Below, in pieces: positions 35,699-48,394 of a DNA stretch of 64,000 bases. The notes under the pieces are model-generated. The model was not told where the DNA came from, did not search any database, and saw only the letters and a program-made list of their open reading frames with translations. Numbering within the stretch: position 1 is the first letter of the stretch; every line of letters starts with the position of its first letter. Location: NCBI RefSeq assembly GCF_026914265.1, contig NC_069131.1, forward strand, positions 779,501 through 843,500, given 5' to 3'. This DNA comes from Mya arenaria (taxonomy: Eukaryota > Mollusca > Bivalvia > Myida > Myidae). The position numbers and the translations under genes are program-made.

Positions 35699-38600
35699 AT
35701 GGCCAGTGGAATAGACAATACCGACAGAAATATCCCGCCAGAGGATTTGTGCAAAGATTTCTACGAGAATATAGTGAACATCGGCCATTGTTATGTAGAG
35801 GGGGAAAAGTGTTTCCGTGACGACAAAAACAAATCAGAGGATTTATATCGAAAGGTACAGTTTAGACAAATGATGTCACGTAGTTTAAACCTGTAATTTT
35901 CATGTCGCACAAGATATTTTTTTCATAGTATATTCCAACAATATTAGCCTGATCCTGTATGGTGTACAAACGGGTCCAATGGATGCAACGATACATTACG
36001 AATTTAAGGGCTTATCCGGGTATCGATGATCTCTATCGCTTTATTGGCTATGTTCAATACTGGCGTATGTAGTTATTTGTCGTCATGAGTTAGTAGTTAG
36101 TCACTGAGCATTTCATATCAAAGTAAATAGCCAAGACAATGGTAATATTCTATTTTGTGTATGAATGCATTTGATAACTGATATTAGTTAAAGGTAATAT
36201 ATTGGAAATACGGGTAAACATATGAACTTTGATTTTGATATTAACAATATGAACTCATATGTGAAGATTACGCTTAATGGTCAATTCTAAGATTTTGATA
36301 TGCCATAAACAACTATTTCTTTCAACAATTCTTAAGTTTGGTATCCTATTTAAGGAGACAGAATGGATAGTATCAACTTATTATTTTTCAAACAATTTAT
36401 TATTATGGTTGTATGGATATTTATTTATAAGTATCTTAGATCAGTGTCCGTGATAATCAGTTCATGCGAGTTAAAAATATCTTCTTTATCATATCTTCTG
36501 TTTAATCACAATGATCATTGCGAATGGATCCAAAGATAATTATATTAAGAATATTATTCAGCTGTGAAATAATGCTTAATTCACATTACTATGGGCTGTA
36601 AATACTTGGTTACTACACTACATAAATCATTACAAATGATATACGCCATACAATGTATACAAATGATAAGCGCGTTACATTGCACAATCACATAGCTGAC
36701 TTATCAAATATCATATGATCACAAATATCAAATAACCCCGTTTTCATGTGATGTCAGTATAGAATAGTTTTCAATGTTGTATCTTAGAGGGTCACGTGAT
36801 AAAAAATACCAGCCTACATTATTATTGTAAAATAAAACTAAAACATGTTTGATAAAAGACAATCTTTATAAAAAAAACAATTGTATAAAATTAAAGAAAA
36901 AAGAAACATCAAGATACAAGAAAAATATGTCTTAAACCGTTCCTAAAAACCTTTGGACACATTTATTGGATATTTAATCTCTTGTTCCCAAACTCGTAGG
37001 CTACGGTTTTGTATAGCTTGGTTTATAGTTTGTTTTACAAATTTTAGGACCAGATTAATAGGAAAATTCAGAAAAGGGGGTTTCGTTTTTTTTCTTATTT
37101 AAAATAGCCTTTAAGGTCAGTTGGTCAAAGGTCAATGTCGTGGTGACATTAAGATAACCTTCAGCTGAAAATCTGTTTCCGATCAATTTATATAGAACAC
37201 TTAAGCCCGAGACCTTAATTTTTCTCGGTAGGATGGTCATGGCCATGCTATAAACTCTATTAGTTTAAGGTCAATCGGTAAAAGGTCAAGGTCGTGTTGA
37301 CATTCGGTTGAAAATCGGTTCACATTGAATTTCTGAAGAACGCTTTGGCTCAGGGACCTTAAACTTGGTTATAATTGGCAGATGAACCGTGCTCAGTTTG
37401 AGGTCAGTGGATTAAAGGTTAGGTTGGTGGCAAACATAAGCTGAAAATTGGATTCCAATCAATATATGAAGAACGCTATGGCTTAGATACATCAAACTTT
37501 GTAGTCAGGTTGGTCAGCAGATGAACCCTATTGCTTCTGAGATTAGTTGGTCAATGTTCAAGGCCGTTGTCACCTTAAGCGTAACACACGCAGTTTCCCA
37601 TCAATAATTAAAAACGCTTAGGCCTAGTGACCTCGAACTTAACAGAGGTCCCTAACATATTATCATGACCCTTACTTTTTACGTCAGTTTGACAAAGGAC
37701 AAGGCCGTGAGTTAAAAATCTAATTTTGTTCAATAACTGAAGATTGCTTGTATCCAGGTATCTCACACTTGGTATGCTGGTAAATTACATCTGCTTCATT
37801 TCAGTCTTTGATGTTGTGCATAAAATAAGTATTGTTTTAAATAGTATTAAAAAGCATTAAGACACAAATAATAATACACAATTGTATTTGTAAGCAGCAA
37901 AGTGTGCCATGGAATGTTCAAGCATGTGCCTGCTGCCGCGCAGAAACTGACCCAAAAGAAGCAGCGGCTCGCAGACGCCCAGACCCACGCCATGCGATGC
38001 ATCCATGACGTGCCTTTTAAATCAGTTAAAACACATGCACAACCTCATTGTTCAGGTCAATTCTGTAGATAAAAACACAGTAAATCCAATTTATGCATTT
38101 TGATGGTACACTGGTTCGAAATTGTATTTTTTAAAGCGAAACATTAGCAAACAAATCCTAAGGACTTTTATTTACTGTAATGGCAGTGCACAGGGGAATC
38201 CATTGCAAGGCAGAGTATGTTAATGCTTTAAATCAAATTATGCCTTTTGATTACAGAACGCCGACTCCAGATCAAATCAGCGGCTCCTGCCAGATAATGA
38301 AAACGTCCTACAGCTCCCTCAAATCCTATCCGACTGTATTTAACATATACATTATGATAGTCAACATCATCAGTTCATAGCAATCGGCAAACTTATGTTG
38401 CGATCTTCTGAATATCCTTTACCAAAAATGAATACCACATTTAGCACTGGGTCGTTTTTTCACTTTTCAGGCCCTGGTACTGACTAAGAAAGTCAGTACA
38501 TGTTTGGAAGCTAAGATTGGCAGTTTATATTTAAGGGAAACTCCAGGCCGCAGAGGTACACATAAAAAAGCCTTTCATGCTTTGTTGAAATAATATTTTG

Positions 38601-41600
38601 AACACAATGAATTGATTTGTAAAAGTCGCGGTTTCCACTGCTTTAATTAGTTACGTCGTAACTTTATTATTGGTTGTTTTGAAGTCTCCGTATACAATCA
38701 CGCTGAACTTCTTATAATTACGCATTGGTTGTTTGGTTTTCAGATCCTAAAGACAACGGCATGAAAACTGTGGTACGTAGTACATCTTTTAAAAAGATTT
38801 GTTCGCTTTATAAATGCACCAACTGTCAATGGGATCTTGAGTCATAAACAGACAGACTGATGACAGACCGTGTGGCGATTTTATTTCAAATTCCTCGTTG
38901 AAACTAGTTAACATAATGATTAGACTGAACAACTTTTTATCACCACATTGAAATTTGAGTTCATGTTTTTGTCTGGTTTATGATGAATAAATAAATAAAT
39001 CACACCTCCAGCAAAAATCATTTTAATTTTATTATTTATATAAATTTGCAATTTCAAGACACTATTCTAAAACTTCATAATCCACATGAATGTTATGATT
39101 CAAATTTACAACTCCCCTAATAATTGAAATACACTGGTATTTATACAACTTTAAGTGCCATAAATCCGAAAAAGTCACAACTTCGTGCAAATGCTCCGGT
39201 CGTCGTTAATTCCGTAGAAAGTTAATAAGTCGAGATATATACGAAAACAATGTATAATACAAATGCTCAGCCTGCCTGGCAAGTCACAGTACCCAAAATA
39301 AAACGTAAATTCCTTCGTTCACGACAGACCGACAGACACACGAATGTGTAAGACACGTTAAAAAAGACTATCAACTCGACGCAATCACAATAACCGCCAA
39401 TACCCATTCACATACAAACTCTTAACATGATGTAAAGTCTTGCCTCTGTATAATTGATTTATAATTATAATAGTTTTGTTCATCATCACCTGATTTGAAT
39501 ATATATTTTGGAATATATTTATGATTCTATTTCATATAATGTATAACCTATGTCATACCATGTGCTTGTTTATTTATTATTCATTTGTAGTTAAGAAGAC
39601 GAAGAACTTTCTACAAGTCTTAATAAAATATCTGTTCTGTTCTGTTTTGTTCTATAAACAATTGACCCGCACATCAAAACACACTAAAACGGATTGACTC
39701 TAAATGTAGCATTGCTTATCACACTCTTTATTGCCTCTTTATGTTACAGTGACAAACACACGCTAAACACCCTATGCACTCCGAAGCCTTGTTTCTATTG
39801 GTACCATTCAATTCTCTATATATGTTTAAACCTATCAAATAGTATGCGTATTTTTTCCTCATTTCATGTATGGAAGTACCTTGATCATGTTTTCCCATTT
39901 CTAGTTTAGGGGCATTGGTCCTGTGTCTACCAAATTTTAACAAGTATAGATGAATGTGTATTGTATCCATTCATGAGCAAAAAACGGTTGCCACGCTGTC
40001 CTGTGTAACGAAACACTATTTAACAAAAAATGAAAAATATAGCACTGCAGTACATGCAATTATATGTGTGTTACTTAATTAAATTCTTAATTTAAACCAA
40101 TGCATGTTTTATCAAATTAGCCAAACACTCTGGGCTTTTGGCAGTATATAATCGAACAGATAAGTATTGGTTGGAAAATACCATTTGGAGGCATCTTATT
40201 AACCTTCTGTCCGATATCAGAAACGTGTCAAAAACGAACATCTGCGTTCAAACCTTTGTTCGTTTAAGAGGTTTAGTAAAATATAACTGAGCCCTACCTC
40301 GTGATTTTTTTCATTATTAAATTCACGGTAAAAATATCGGACACGATTGTTGACCAGTATCTTGTGCATCTTTTGCGCGGGAAAACTTACGTAAGGTGAC
40401 GTCATTTACATGTGACATTTTACTAATATATAGTTCTATCAATCGATGTGTGCTGTAGTTTAATGATGGGCGAAATATCGTTAGCAACAAGCACCTGTGC
40501 GGAAGGACTTTGTCTGCGACAAATAATGAAAATGAAGCAAAACTGCCTAACACTGATAGACGATACACATGCGATGAGAAAGCTTATAAGTTGGACATAA
40601 GTTACAAATCGACATATTACTGTCTGACTGAACGTTTGCAAATGAGGAAAATCGCCGCTTGCTTGGTATCCCAATGCTCTCAGAAACGGAAAACCCGGAC
40701 GTGTGAATATCGATCGCTCTCTCCTACAAAGGTAAGATGAAGAGGGCGATGAAATGCTGCAATGATGAAAATTGGATGCGATCCTTTGAATCTGAACTGA
40801 AGCGACAGAGAAGCGAATGTAACACCAATAACTCGCCAAGGCTGTTAAAATTCCGTCGAAGTCAGAACTGTTCCAAGATGATGATGCTATTTGCATATGA
40901 TTTTCGCGGCGTATTGACATCACATAGGGTGAAACAGTAAAAAAAAGAGTACTACAAGATGCATCTTAGAACAATACTTCTTCCAGCATTACGCCACAAG
41001 CGCTCAGAACTCATTTACAGCACACAGCTTTTTTGCACGACAGCGCGTCAACCGACATAATTAAGGTTGTAAAGGTGCTACTGGAGGGATATGGCTGGGA
41101 AGTACTTGATCATCCTCTGTACTCACCAGATATTTCTCCCCCTGATTTCGATCTGTCTCCAAAATTGAAATAACCACTAAGAGGAATCCGTTTAATAGTT
41201 AAGATGAACGGGGAGGTCCGACGAATCAACTTGCCTGGCAACCGGTATTCAGGAGTTAACAAGGGAATGGAATCCAGTCATTCGCCTCAATGGAGATTCT
41301 TTTCAGGGATTATAAACAAGTAGGTTTTCTGTTTACCTAATTTAAAAAGTAGAGTTAAATGTTGACAACTTCTGCTGCGATGTTGAAAAAGTTCGATAAC
41401 ATTTTTCGTTATGTGATCGCTTCGTTCGAATATAAACTTATTTAATCTGTAAAGCATTAACATACACATGCGATGATGACAAAGATTAAATTATTAGTTG
41501 TGTCAATATTGGGACAATGGTAAAGACCCATGATTAAGTCCTGCTGTATATCTTATTTTGTTTTAATTCTCATCGTTTTATACTTGTGTATATATGCATT

Positions 41601-42477
41601 GTGTTGTTTGTGGAGTTCTGTGCTGTTGTTCCATGTTTCTTGTTTGTGTTTTTTGTTTGTTTTTGTGTTCTTTTAAATGTCTTTGGCGTTTATCCTGTGC
41701 CATTAAATGGGGTTAATGTTTAAACCTTTGGCTACTGGGCTGGTTTCTGTAGCTTTTCATATACTAAAAATTGTCTTTATTTTACCACTTCAAATTACGA
41801 AAATGTTTTACATTGCATTTTTAATGGCGCAGCTTATGGGTCTTTACATCCGTTCTTTATACTTCACAACATTTAGGACAATCATATGATGATTAATGTG
41901 GTTTTCCCAATGATTAAAACAGTATGTAGATATGTTACAAAAAATATTCCTTCCTTCTTCCAATACTCCCTCTTACTGAAACTCGTTTTTAATCCTGCAA
42001 CTCCTAGTTATTCGATTTTTCTACAAAGTAGACATCAAGCTGACTTTTATCTTACTTACGCTTAAATCTGACTAAATAAAGATTTTTATACCTATTCATT
42101 AAAGGTCGTTGGCACTAATTTATTTAGTTTTAAAATGTACACAAATGTTATCTAGACATTCATTAATTCGTTGTGCAATGTGTTTAATTCTACTTATAAA
42201 CCGGCAATTAGAAATTAATAAAAGAAGAAAAAAACATTTAAAAGAATATGTTTATTCAACCTTTAATAGCGACTTCCTATCACAAACACGTATACCAATA
42301 CATTTGTCGATAGTGGTAGTCCGTATTGTGAAACGAAATTAACGATGTATGTTCCATTTTTAGACATCCTCAGTGACCAGTCAACCCACAGACGATACTT
42401 CAGAAACTGGCTACCACCTCTCTGGCAGTCATGTGCTGGCAACCAGCATGTCACGTGCAAGTCTTCCACTGGATTGA
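35699..42477 (+). CDS. Unrecognised small gene, paralogue 2 (four exons, 127 aa)
   Basis: Exons: 35699-35854 (52 codons, starts MASGIDNTDRNIPPEDLC), 38471-38555, 38744-38772 and 42364-42477. Splice phases are the same as in paralogue 1. Exon 2 shares TCLEAKIG and the LRET.GR end; exon 3 reads DPKDNGMKTV against DHKDSGMASE; exon 4 again ends SHVLATSMSRASLPLD-stop. Exon 1 differs much more than exon 4. The large introns contain AAGGTCA-type repeats, a LINE tail and a decayed mariner copy. No function can be assigned. A non-coding or pseudogene status for either copy cannot be ruled out without transcripts. Confidence 0.6.
37085..37760. repeat. Five degenerate tandem copies (about 137 bp) with AGGTCA motifs
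   Basis: Copies begin near 37113, 37267, 37403, 37540 and 37680, each around AAGGTCAGTTGGTCAAAGGT or a variant, with GACATT...CTGAAAATC further on. The repeats lie in intron 1 of paralogue 2. AGGTCA half-sites occur as direct repeats in the best copies. Confidence 0.65.
37905..38030 (+). other. GC-rich island with coding-like frame in intron 1 of paralogue 2
   Basis: A compositionally distinct stretch in AT-rich intron. One frame reads MFKHVPAAAQKLTQKKQRL and continues without a stop through ADAQTHAMRCIHDVPFK. No clear flanking splice sites and no recognised family. It may be a captured or retroposed exon fragment. Confidence 0.3.
38874..39324. mobile_element. Insertion with 9-bp target duplication in intron 3 of paralogue 2
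   Basis: Paralogue 1 has an uninterrupted gacagaccgaccgaca near 25261. In paralogue 2 gacagaccg appears on both sides of about 450 bp. The insert is AT-rich with an AATAAATAAATAAAT run. No coding motif; class undetermined. Confidence 0.45.
39440..39657 (+). mobile_element. 3' tail of a non-LTR retrotransposon
   Basis: Ends AAGTCTTAATAAAATATCTG and then TTCTGTTCTG-type short repeats, the style of 3' terminus used by CR1/L2-like LINEs. It is absent at the matching place in paralogue 1. Only the tail is present. Confidence 0.45.
40500..41330 (+). mobile_element. Decayed Tc1/mariner-type transposase copy
   Basis: Fragments in several frames match the mariner transposase order. ISYKSTYYCLTERLQMRK (helix-turn-helix region) begins near 40600, DFRGVL (catalytic DxxGV-like segment) is near 40905, HPLYSPDISPPDFDL is at about 41110-41155, and REWNPVIRLNGDSF is near 41265-41305. 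Frame changes and stops separate them, so it is long dead. It lies in intron 3 of paralogue 2. Terminal inverted repeats were not identified. Confidence 0.7.
41585..41765. repeat. Dispersed repeat, second copy of the foldback family
   Basis: GTTCCATGTTTCTTGTTTGT through GTCTTTGGCGTTTAT and GGTTAATGTTTAAACC matches the reverse complement of 27440-27600. In paralogue 2 it lies upstream of exon 4; in paralogue 1 it lies downstream. These are therefore independent insertions. Confidence 0.6.
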
Positions 42478-44280
42478 CGGATTACTTTCAAAATGGCCAA
42501 CACAAAAACATCTTCGAAGAAACTTTTGAACGTTTAAAAGCGTAATTTAAAGGCTTTTATAGGAGCTCAACCCAACCTCATCCCACACACATCCAGGATG
42601 TTGCACTGGATCTAAAAATGTTTAATAAATCCGATTTATTTATTTCTTAAAAAATTACCTGTATTTCTATTTGCTTTCAACTTATTGTTAGACACATTAA
42701 CATTCATTATTTTTTACAGGTAAAGATCGACGGAACAATAATATCCTGAGACACGTGCAACACTTATCATTATTACTTATAGACAAATATTTATTTCAAA
42801 TTCAGTTCTTCATTGTTTTAAAATCTTGTTCCATTCTGGTTGACCTAGATTCATAAAGTAAACTATGTTTTTCTCCTGTTATATTTTAAGAATGCATTAA
42901 TTAGGTTTTGTTAAGAATAAATATGATTCGTATAGATTTTGAGAAAAATCTCTGGAGGATGTTTGTAGTATGTTCTGGAGTTCGGTATATAAGGGCAAAC
43001 TTCTCTGATCTTGAGAAAAAAACAACTTCCACCAACATTTTAAAATTTTGGATTTAATGAGGATAACATTTTAAGCTCTTGTGGAAATTATAATGATATT
43101 GTTGTTGGATATTTCATGTTGATTTAATTCTGCGGACTTTTAAATACCAGCATCAGTGTAGATATTTATAGTCATTTAAGTTTTAGCTTTTTTAATTATG
43201 TCTGTAAAACTGTTTGTAAATGTATTGTGTTGTTGTTGTTTATAGTTTGGTGCCAGTTTATACTTTTCTGTTGCGTTTGATGGTCATAACAACATCATAT
43301 AATTCTGTTTATGCTTGAAATACTCATTAATGTTCCTCATGATCTGTGTTGCTCAGTACATGTTCGGACAGTTTCGTTTTAAAAGTTTGAAACCGTTGTT
43401 CTTTGCAGTAATTCGACAATTGTTGCCCTATCTGTTGCAGTACAGACGGCCACTCCAACATGTATATGGTTTTCAAATTGTAAGGCATATTGGACAATGT
43501 AAAAATGAAATGTTAATGTTTTTAAACAATTTCCTTCCAATTATCAGTTGATGACTTTTATTTTTATATGTTTAGTCTATTTCTGACCCAAAACATTATT
43601 TTCCTTCAACCTTATGCATTTTTTTTTTTATAATTCAATGGACAATATTTCGATACCAAGAGAGAACAACTAAAATTCTTAAAACATGTTTGTATGTGTA
43701 AGACATTTATCATGAATTTTTTCCCAGGAAAATACGTTTTTCTAGTACAGGTTTAAAGTTAAACGGTATACAGATTAAATAAATTATTTGCTTACGAAAC
43801 GTTCACGTTTAAATGTATTTCACATAAAATGATACCTTTCTCCTTAAGATAGAATGTAGAACAAATGATCTCATATTTAGTTTATATTGATATTTCACTC
43901 TATTTTGTTGTTATTATTGCTTTCTTGTATGTTCGGTGTGTATTGACAATGTTCTAATTGAATATGCTAATAAAACTTTCACTTGAATATGGGCAAAATG
44001 TGTTAGGGACATATTACAGTAATTAGTATCGTATGAAGCTAAGTTCTTTCAAAGTGTTGAATAAAATTATCTGTGAATTGAAACAGACACTCCAAGATGT
44101 ATATGTACAGAACTGGACTGCGGGACGGAATTGTTCATCCAAAGGTCAAAGATGTGATTTTTTGGCAGATTTTAAATTACAAATATACTTGCATGTTGTT
44201 AATATTGCAAAATTTTGAAAATCATTAACGCGGCTTTAACCTTTATCATTAGAAATTGAAGCTGACAGATGACACAAACA

Positions 44281-44460
44281 TATACTCGAATACCTGCTAT
44301 GTTAGAACATGTCACATATACTCGAATACCTGCTATGTTAGAACATGTCACATATACTCGAATACCTGCTATGTTAGAACAGGTCACATATACTCGAATA
44401 CCTGCTATGTTAGAACATGTCATATATACTCGAATACCTGCTATGTTAGAACATATACTC
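44281..44460. repeat. 36-bp minisatellite, five copies
   Basis: Copies start at 44281, 44317, 44353, 44389 and 44425, each TATACTCGAATACCTGCTAT plus 16 bp. Copies are almost identical, so the expansion is recent. Open frames on both strands follow from the period being a multiple of three. Confidence 0.95.
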
Positions 44461-45026
44461 GTACATATATAAGATTTGTAACTGCGCTCTACTCATGCTA
44501 CTGTTATTACATGTGTTGTTTGTTCACAGTATATGACTTATTATTATCTTGTATCCTAGTAATATGCACATATTTATATGTATGTGGCCAACGATTGATT
44601 GCTTGATGTTTGTATATGCATGTCATTGATGTACTCTCATTGGCCTATTGCTATTTATGTTATAAACTATGAACACAAATATACACTTATTCTTATTGCA
44701 TACTGCATTTTTGTAAACCGTATATATCATTAATATATAGTTATAATAAATATTATTCTCTGTATTGATTGTTATTTATAATTGTTTGCAAATTTCACAA
44801 AACGTGCATCGATCAGTCATTTTCCAAAGAGATTAGATTGTCAACGCTCAGTGCTTGAGAGATTAATTTAAAGCTTCAAGTCTTCTGTTTGTTTGAAATG
44901 AAATCATTACAAACCGTGCATATTCTATGGTTTGGTAGCTATACAGTACCATTTGATGTGTAAAAATATGGCGTCAGTCGATTTATTTCATGTGTGACTA
45001 TAGATGTTGTACTTGAGTTTAAATTC

Positions 45027-45330
45027 GCTTGATAGATGACGGAGGGACAGAGTTTAAGTCACACTTGATAGATAACGCTTGATAGATGACGGAGGGACAG
45101 AGTTTAAGTCACACTTGATAGATAACGCTTGATAGATGACGGAGGGACAGAGTTTAAGTCACACTTGATAGATAACGCTTGATAGATGACGGAGGGACAG
45201 AGTTTAAGTCACGACGCTTGATAGATGACGGAGGGACAGAGTTTAAGTCACGACGCTTGATAGATGACGGAGGGACAGAGTTTAAGTCACGCTTGATAGA
45301 TGACGGAGGGACAGAGTTTAAATCACGTTT
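45027..45330. repeat. Minisatellite with shrinking period (50, 39, 36 bp)
   Basis: Seven copies of GCTTGATAGATGACGGAGGG plus ACAGAGTTTAAGTCAC start at 45027, 45077, 45127, 45177, 45216, 45255 and 45291. The first three carry an extra 14-bp linker (ACTTGATAGATAAC), the next two only GAC, the sixth none. Confidence 0.95.
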
Positions 45331-46019
45331 AACCAAATCTTCAAAAAAAAAAAAACGTTAAATTTATTTTCAACAAGTAGTTAGACTTGAACAAATTAGA
45401 TTTGTCGTACCATTTTGTAATAATATCAACACAAACAATACCGCTTCAATTCTTCATCTTCCGTGTGAAGACATATTATTTAATATACTTATAAACTCAA
45501 GTAGACCCCGCTCTGCTTCAACGTAATGATGCATCAGATCACGCTGTTGATTTCTGAGGAAAATGCATTAAACATTTTTCTTCGCCCGCTCTGTCAAAAA
45601 CCCGTAAAACAAGTAATTGAATTAGTGTGGCATACACACCGTCAGGATGCTTCACACTTCTAGTGCGTTTAATTTGCAACACAATTCTGTCTTTGTGAAT
45701 TTGGTATGCGTGGAGTGTACTCAGGGCATTCATTACATGTGTATGGATCGGTCGTAAGACATTTTAAGGCGGAAAATCTAACCTCGCCGATGAGTTGACC
45801 CTGTCTCACTTACAAACTAGCGTAACATTGTGTGTGCCTATGCAAAAAGATGGCGATACGCACACAACGAAAGTATATGTTCATTCTTGATAAAGAACGC
45901 ACTAGAATGAGTCAATAAAAAACCTTATCGACTGTCCCGGGTCAGCCAAACACGTTTGAAATGAATAAAGATGGCAATCTATGAATGCATACATGTATAA
46001 TATAAATTGATATAAAAAA

Positions 46020-46560
46020 AGACATACCTCTGGAGTTACTGAAGCCGTTATGACCAAAATCGAACTTGACTTACATTATGCAAACATACACGGCCTCCTT
46101 TTTCATTTTGATTATATACTAAACCGCTAACTTATTGTCCTCCCATATAAAACACACTATTTTAATGTGAATACATGTACATTATTGTCTGCACCCGATA
46201 CAAAGCTTCTGTTTTCATGTAAAAGGGGCAGAACTCTCCAATTTATGAGGCAATTAGCCCCATTATCGTACTTGACCGAGACAATATGTTCACAAACACT
46301 ACCGAAACGTTTCATTTTAAATCAATATCCCCAAATATGGTACATAATGTCCCAAAATACGGTCCGTCCTGTCTGGTCCATAATGTCGTGACACCTTTTA
46401 TAAATCCTGTTATGCTCTGTACAAACTAATAACCAACTAGTTTTAATGTAAGAAGGTGCAAAATTTTGGAAATAAACTGTCGTTGACCCCAATATCGAAC
46501 AGGACCCTTACAATGTACCACGAACACTGTCAAGTATCTTCATGAAAGATTAATACATAT
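46020..46560. repeat. Degenerate repeat of AACTTGACC-type blocks
   Basis: Three diverged blocks near 46050, 46250 and 46480 share GACC/CAAAATCGAACTTGAC-like wording and a following CACAAACA or CACGAACACT. They resemble common bivalve degenerate repeats. Confidence 0.45.
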
Positions 46561-46749
46561 TTAAGTTATTGTATGCACAATGTTTCGCTTGCGCTGTCAT
46601 CGGCAACGACGCCTTTTCGGGCGACACATTATACCAACATAATTCAATTTAAAAGAGGTATAACCCTGATTGGACAAAACATGGAGAATAATAGCGACAG
46701 GTTAATACCATGAATGGGGCAGTTTATCTGGCAAGGTGTGAGAATTTAT

Positions 46750-47930
46750 TGGTAGATGCTGTTTATCTTTCAAGGTCGTAGGAATATATCAGTTGATGAT
46801 GTTTATCTGGCAATGCATAGGAATATATCGCTCGATGACGTTTTTATGGCAATGCATAGGAATATATCGCTAGATGATGTTTATCTGGCAATGCATAGGA
46901 ATATATCGCTAGATGATGTTTATCTGGCAATGCATAGGAATATATCGCTAGATGGTGTTTATCTGGCAATGCATAGGAATATATCGCTCGATGATGTTTA
47001 TCTGGCAATGCATATTAGGTATATCCGCATGATGATATTTATCTAGCAATGCTAAGATATATCACTCGATGATGTTTATCTGGCAATGCATAGGAATATA
47101 TCAGTTGATGATGTTTATCTGGCAAGGCGTGGAAATTTATCATTTGATTGTGTTTATCTGGCAAGGCGTAGGGATATATCATTTGATGCTGTTTATCTGG
47201 CAAGGCGGAGGAATATATATATCGGTTAATGATGTTTATCTGGCAGGGCATAGGAATATAATGATTGAGGCTGTTTATCTGGCAAGGCGTAGGAATATAT
47301 CATTTGATGATGTTTATCTGGCAAGGTGTAGAAATATATAGGTTGATTATGTTTATCTGGCAAGGCGCAGAAATATATTGGTTGATGATGTTTATCTTGC
47401 CAGGCGTAGGAATATATCAGTTGATGATTTTTATCTGGCAAGGCATTTAAATTTATTATTTGATGCTGTTTATCTGGCAAGGCGTAGGAATATATCGGTT
47501 GATGATGTATATCTGGCAGGGCATAGGAATATAATGGTTGAGGCTGTTTATCTAGCAAGGTGTAGGAATATATCGGCTGATGATGTTTATCTAGCAAGGT
47601 GTAGGAATTTATCGGCTGATGATGTTTATATGGCAAGGTGTAGGAATATATCGGTTTAGGCTGTTTATCTAGCAAGGTGTAGGAATTTATCGGCTGATGA
47701 TGTTTATATGGCAAGGTGTAGGAATTTATCGGCTGATGATGTTTATCTGGCAAGGTGTAGGAATTTATCGGCTGATGATGTTTATATGGCAAGGTGTTGG
47801 AATTTATCGGTTGATGATGTTTATTTGGCAAGCCATGGGAATTTATCAGTTGATGCTGTTCATCTGGCAAGGCGTAAGAATATATCGGTTGTTGCTGTTC
47901 ATCTGGCAAGACTTTCATTGGCTGATGCTT
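46750..47930. repeat. 39-bp minisatellite (about 30 copies)
   Basis: Monomer about GATGATGTTTATCTGGCAAG plus GCGTAGGAATATATCGGTT, with a left subfamily carrying AATGCATAGG (46795-47100) and a right one AAGGTGTAGG. The 39-bp period keeps frames open on both strands: NISVDDVYLARRR on plus, and ALPDKHHQPINSY on minus across 230 codons. There is no start context, conservation or splice signal, so I treat these as repeat by-products. Confidence 0.9.
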
Positions 47931-48394
47931 GCTGCATAAATAACATTTATTTGCATCAACTATGTTTCAAAATTTTATTTAATTTTGTTACAATAAAACA
48001 TTTACACTTGTTTCAACAAGAACATATCAAATTAGAGGTTAGTCTGAGAAGAATAATACAATATGAATAGATTGTGAGATGACGAGTTATTTTTTAATGT
48101 AAATAATTAAATTATTAACAAATTCAAGGAAAATGACCCAATATAAAAGTACAAATAGAAAAACAGTCTGTACAAACAAGGTACAGCTTTTTGTCTTCAG
48201 GAAATCATGTCAAGTACAGTATACTAATATTATATGAAATTAAAAATGCAGTCACATATAATGTACAAAAAGGAAGTAAAAAAGACATCTAAACCTCCTA
48301 TACTGTTAAGATTTACAACAAAGATGTATTGTTATTACTTCTATTTCAATTTTTGAAATGATTTGTTTACAAAATAAGAACAATACACATTTGA

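Larger units (their letters stand above)
43300..45740 (+). repeat. Distal part of the paralogue 2 locus module
   Basis: Homologous in order to 17964-18694 plus 21697-23290, and to 28219-30400. Examples are ATACTCATTAATGTTCCTC near 43320, TCGATCAGTCATTTTCC near 44808 and TAGTGCGTTTAATTTGCAAC near 45660. It has no 3-kb element and no minisatellite. Confidence 0.7.

Noticed and set aside
40423-40923. 166-codon minus-strand frame
   Set aside because: Antisense to the decayed mariner transposase; no domain of its own.
44199-44606. Repetitive frames on both strands over the 36-bp minisatellite
   Set aside because: A period divisible by three keeps frames open by itself; copies are too alike to test for selection.
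47226-47918. 230-codon minus-strand frame of ALPDKHHQPIN repeats as a gene
   Set aside because: No start context, splice sites or non-repeat part; explained by the 39-bp period.
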